This document shows positions 33,270 through 33,980 of a stretch of 33,980 nucleotides of DNA, one piece after another. The stretch covers positions 1 through 33,980 of the forward strand of contig JACRHP010000058.1 in the NCBI GenBank assembly GCA_016212005.1, given 5' to 3'. A program made the position numbers and the translations under genes. The notes under the pieces were generated by a model. The model saw only the letters and a program-made list of their open reading frames with translations. It was not told the origin of the DNA and did no database searches. Within the stretch, counting starts at the first letter, position 1; each line of letters opens with the position of its first letter. The DNA is from Candidatus Omnitrophota bacterium. GTDB lineage: Bacteria > Omnitrophota > Gorgyraeia > Zapsychrales > Zapsychraceae.

Positions 33270-33980
33270 ATGATCCCCAGGGAACTGCTGCGTAAGGTAA
33301 GACGCATTGAAATTACGACTTCGCGGCTGGTGACCGACCTTTTTGCCGGCGAGTACCACAGCGTTTTTAAGGGCCAGGGCATTGAGTTCGAGGAGGTCCG
33401 GGAATACCAGACCGGCGATGATATCCGCACCATCGACCGCAACGTCACCGCCCGCACGGGCAAGCCGCACGTCAAAAAGTACATGGAAGAGCGGGAATTG
33501 ACCGTGATGATCCTGGTCGACTTGTCCGCCTCCTGCCGTTTTGCCTCACGCCAGATGTTCAAGAGCCAGCTGGCAACCGAGATCGCGGCCACGCTCGCGT
33601 TTTCCGCCACCCGCAACAACGACCGGGTGGGGCTGATGATTTTTACCGACCGCGTCGAGAAATTTATCCCGCCGCGCAAGGGCTTGCAGCATGTCCTGCG
33701 TATTATCCGCGAGGTATTGGGTTATGAGCCGCGGGGCAAAGGCACGGACATCGTCCAGGCCCTCGAATATCTCAACCGCGTTGCCCGGCGAAAAACCGTC
33801 ACCTTTGTCATTTCAGATTTTTTGTCAGACGCAATGCCTGCCACCGGTAAAGGAGACGATGGTTTTAAGAAAATTTTATCAGTTACCAACAAACATCACG
33901 ATTTCATCGCCGTGACTTTAAACGACCACCGGGAAGCCGAGATGCCTGAATGCGGGATTATCGCCCTTCAGGACGCGGAA
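33270..33980 (+). CDS. DUF58 protein, partial at window end
   Basis: 237 codons are visible and the frame is still open at the last base. The pattern LVTDLFAGEYHSVFKGQGIE, EEVREYQTGDDIRTIDRNVT then AR, and KPHVKKYMEERELTVMILVD is diagnostic of DUF58. The family's usual IDW is IDR here. The following DLSAS marks a VWA-like fold with a MIDAS-type motif. DUF58 proteins work with MoxR ATPases, which matches the gene two bases upstream. The total length is not known, though the visible part covers most of the roughly 290-residue family norm. Confidence 0.93.
   Translation, partial: MIPRELLRKVRRIEITTSRLVTDLFAGEYHSVFKGQGIEFEEVREYQTGDDIRTIDRNVTARTGKPHVKKYMEERELTVMILVDLSASCRFASRQMFKSQLATEIAATLAFSATRNNDRVGLMIFTDRVEKFIPPRKGLQHVLRIIREVLGYEPRGKGTDIVQALEYLNRVARRKTVTFVISDFLSDAMPATGKGDDGFKKILSVTNKHHDFIAVTLNDHREAEMPECGIIALQDAE

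Noticed and set aside
1-33980. CRISPR arrays, tRNA or rRNA genes, insertion sequences, prophage genes
   Set aside because: None was found by eye; gaps are too short and no transposase, integrase, evenly spaced repeats or cloverleaf was recognised.

Overview
The window looks like chromosomal DNA of a diderm (Gram-negative-type) bacterium that respires aerobically. Evidence: an aa3-type cytochrome c oxidase operon with heme A synthesis genes, TCA aconitase, ATP-dependent PEP carboxykinase, and many envelope proteins (OmpA-LysM, SPOR, AsmA, a lipobox lipoprotein, exported thiol enzymes). Base composition is balanced and coding is dense, with many ATGA overlaps. I see no transposase, phage gene, CRISPR array, tRNA or rRNA. 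The gene mix (DUF2934, GH94-like giant phosphorylase, CuA subunit with a long loop) would suit Omnitrophota or another PVC-neighbour lineage, but that is a guess from gene style, not a test.

Layout. (1) 1-298: AT-rich, hairpin-dense leader. (2) 299-4734, plus strand: oxidase subunits III and IV, two tiny membrane proteins (one with a CxxC), subunit II, heme A synthase, heme O synthase and a DUF420 protein. Subunit I is not in the window. (3) 4731-6144, minus strand: a 7Fe ferredoxin followed by four small unrecognised membrane proteins, two of them only 55 and 40 residues. (4) 6323-9019: aconitase behind a good sigma70-like promoter. (5) 9129-13564: a cell-envelope cluster (DUF2934, OmpA-LysM, membrane-anchored beta-propeller, SPOR protein, glycine-zipper lipoprotein with a zinc ribbon, small membrane protein, single-domain response regulator). 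(6) 13615-15261: PEP carboxykinase.

(7) 15300-26217: one tightly packed probable operon of about 11 kb: DsbA-like oxidoreductase, MauE-like membrane protein, a MEMO-AMMECR1 fusion with a signal peptide, an SdpA-like membrane protein, an HTTM (vitamin K carboxylase-like)/DCC thiol fusion, a secreted TPR protein, a 43-residue secreted peptide, a DUF255 thioredoxin-fold protein and an AsmA-like protein. A strong intrinsic terminator follows at 26281-26314. Four of these proteins carry CxxC or CxC thiols and most are exported or membrane-bound. This is the best candidate in the window for an undescribed system: an envelope redox/protein-maturation module built around an exported MEMO-AMMECR1 protein.

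(8) 26326-33980: a PilZ-membrane-coiled-coil protein, DUF167 and YqeY housekeeping genes, a polysaccharide deacetylase, a 1084-residue GH94-like protein, a MoxR ATPase and a DUF58 protein that runs off the window end.

The oxidase, heme and TCA genes make a respiratory block, with PEP carboxykinase supplying gluconeogenesis. The envelope cluster and the thiol-redox operon both act outside the cytoplasm. All functions are read from sequence motifs by eye; no database search was run.
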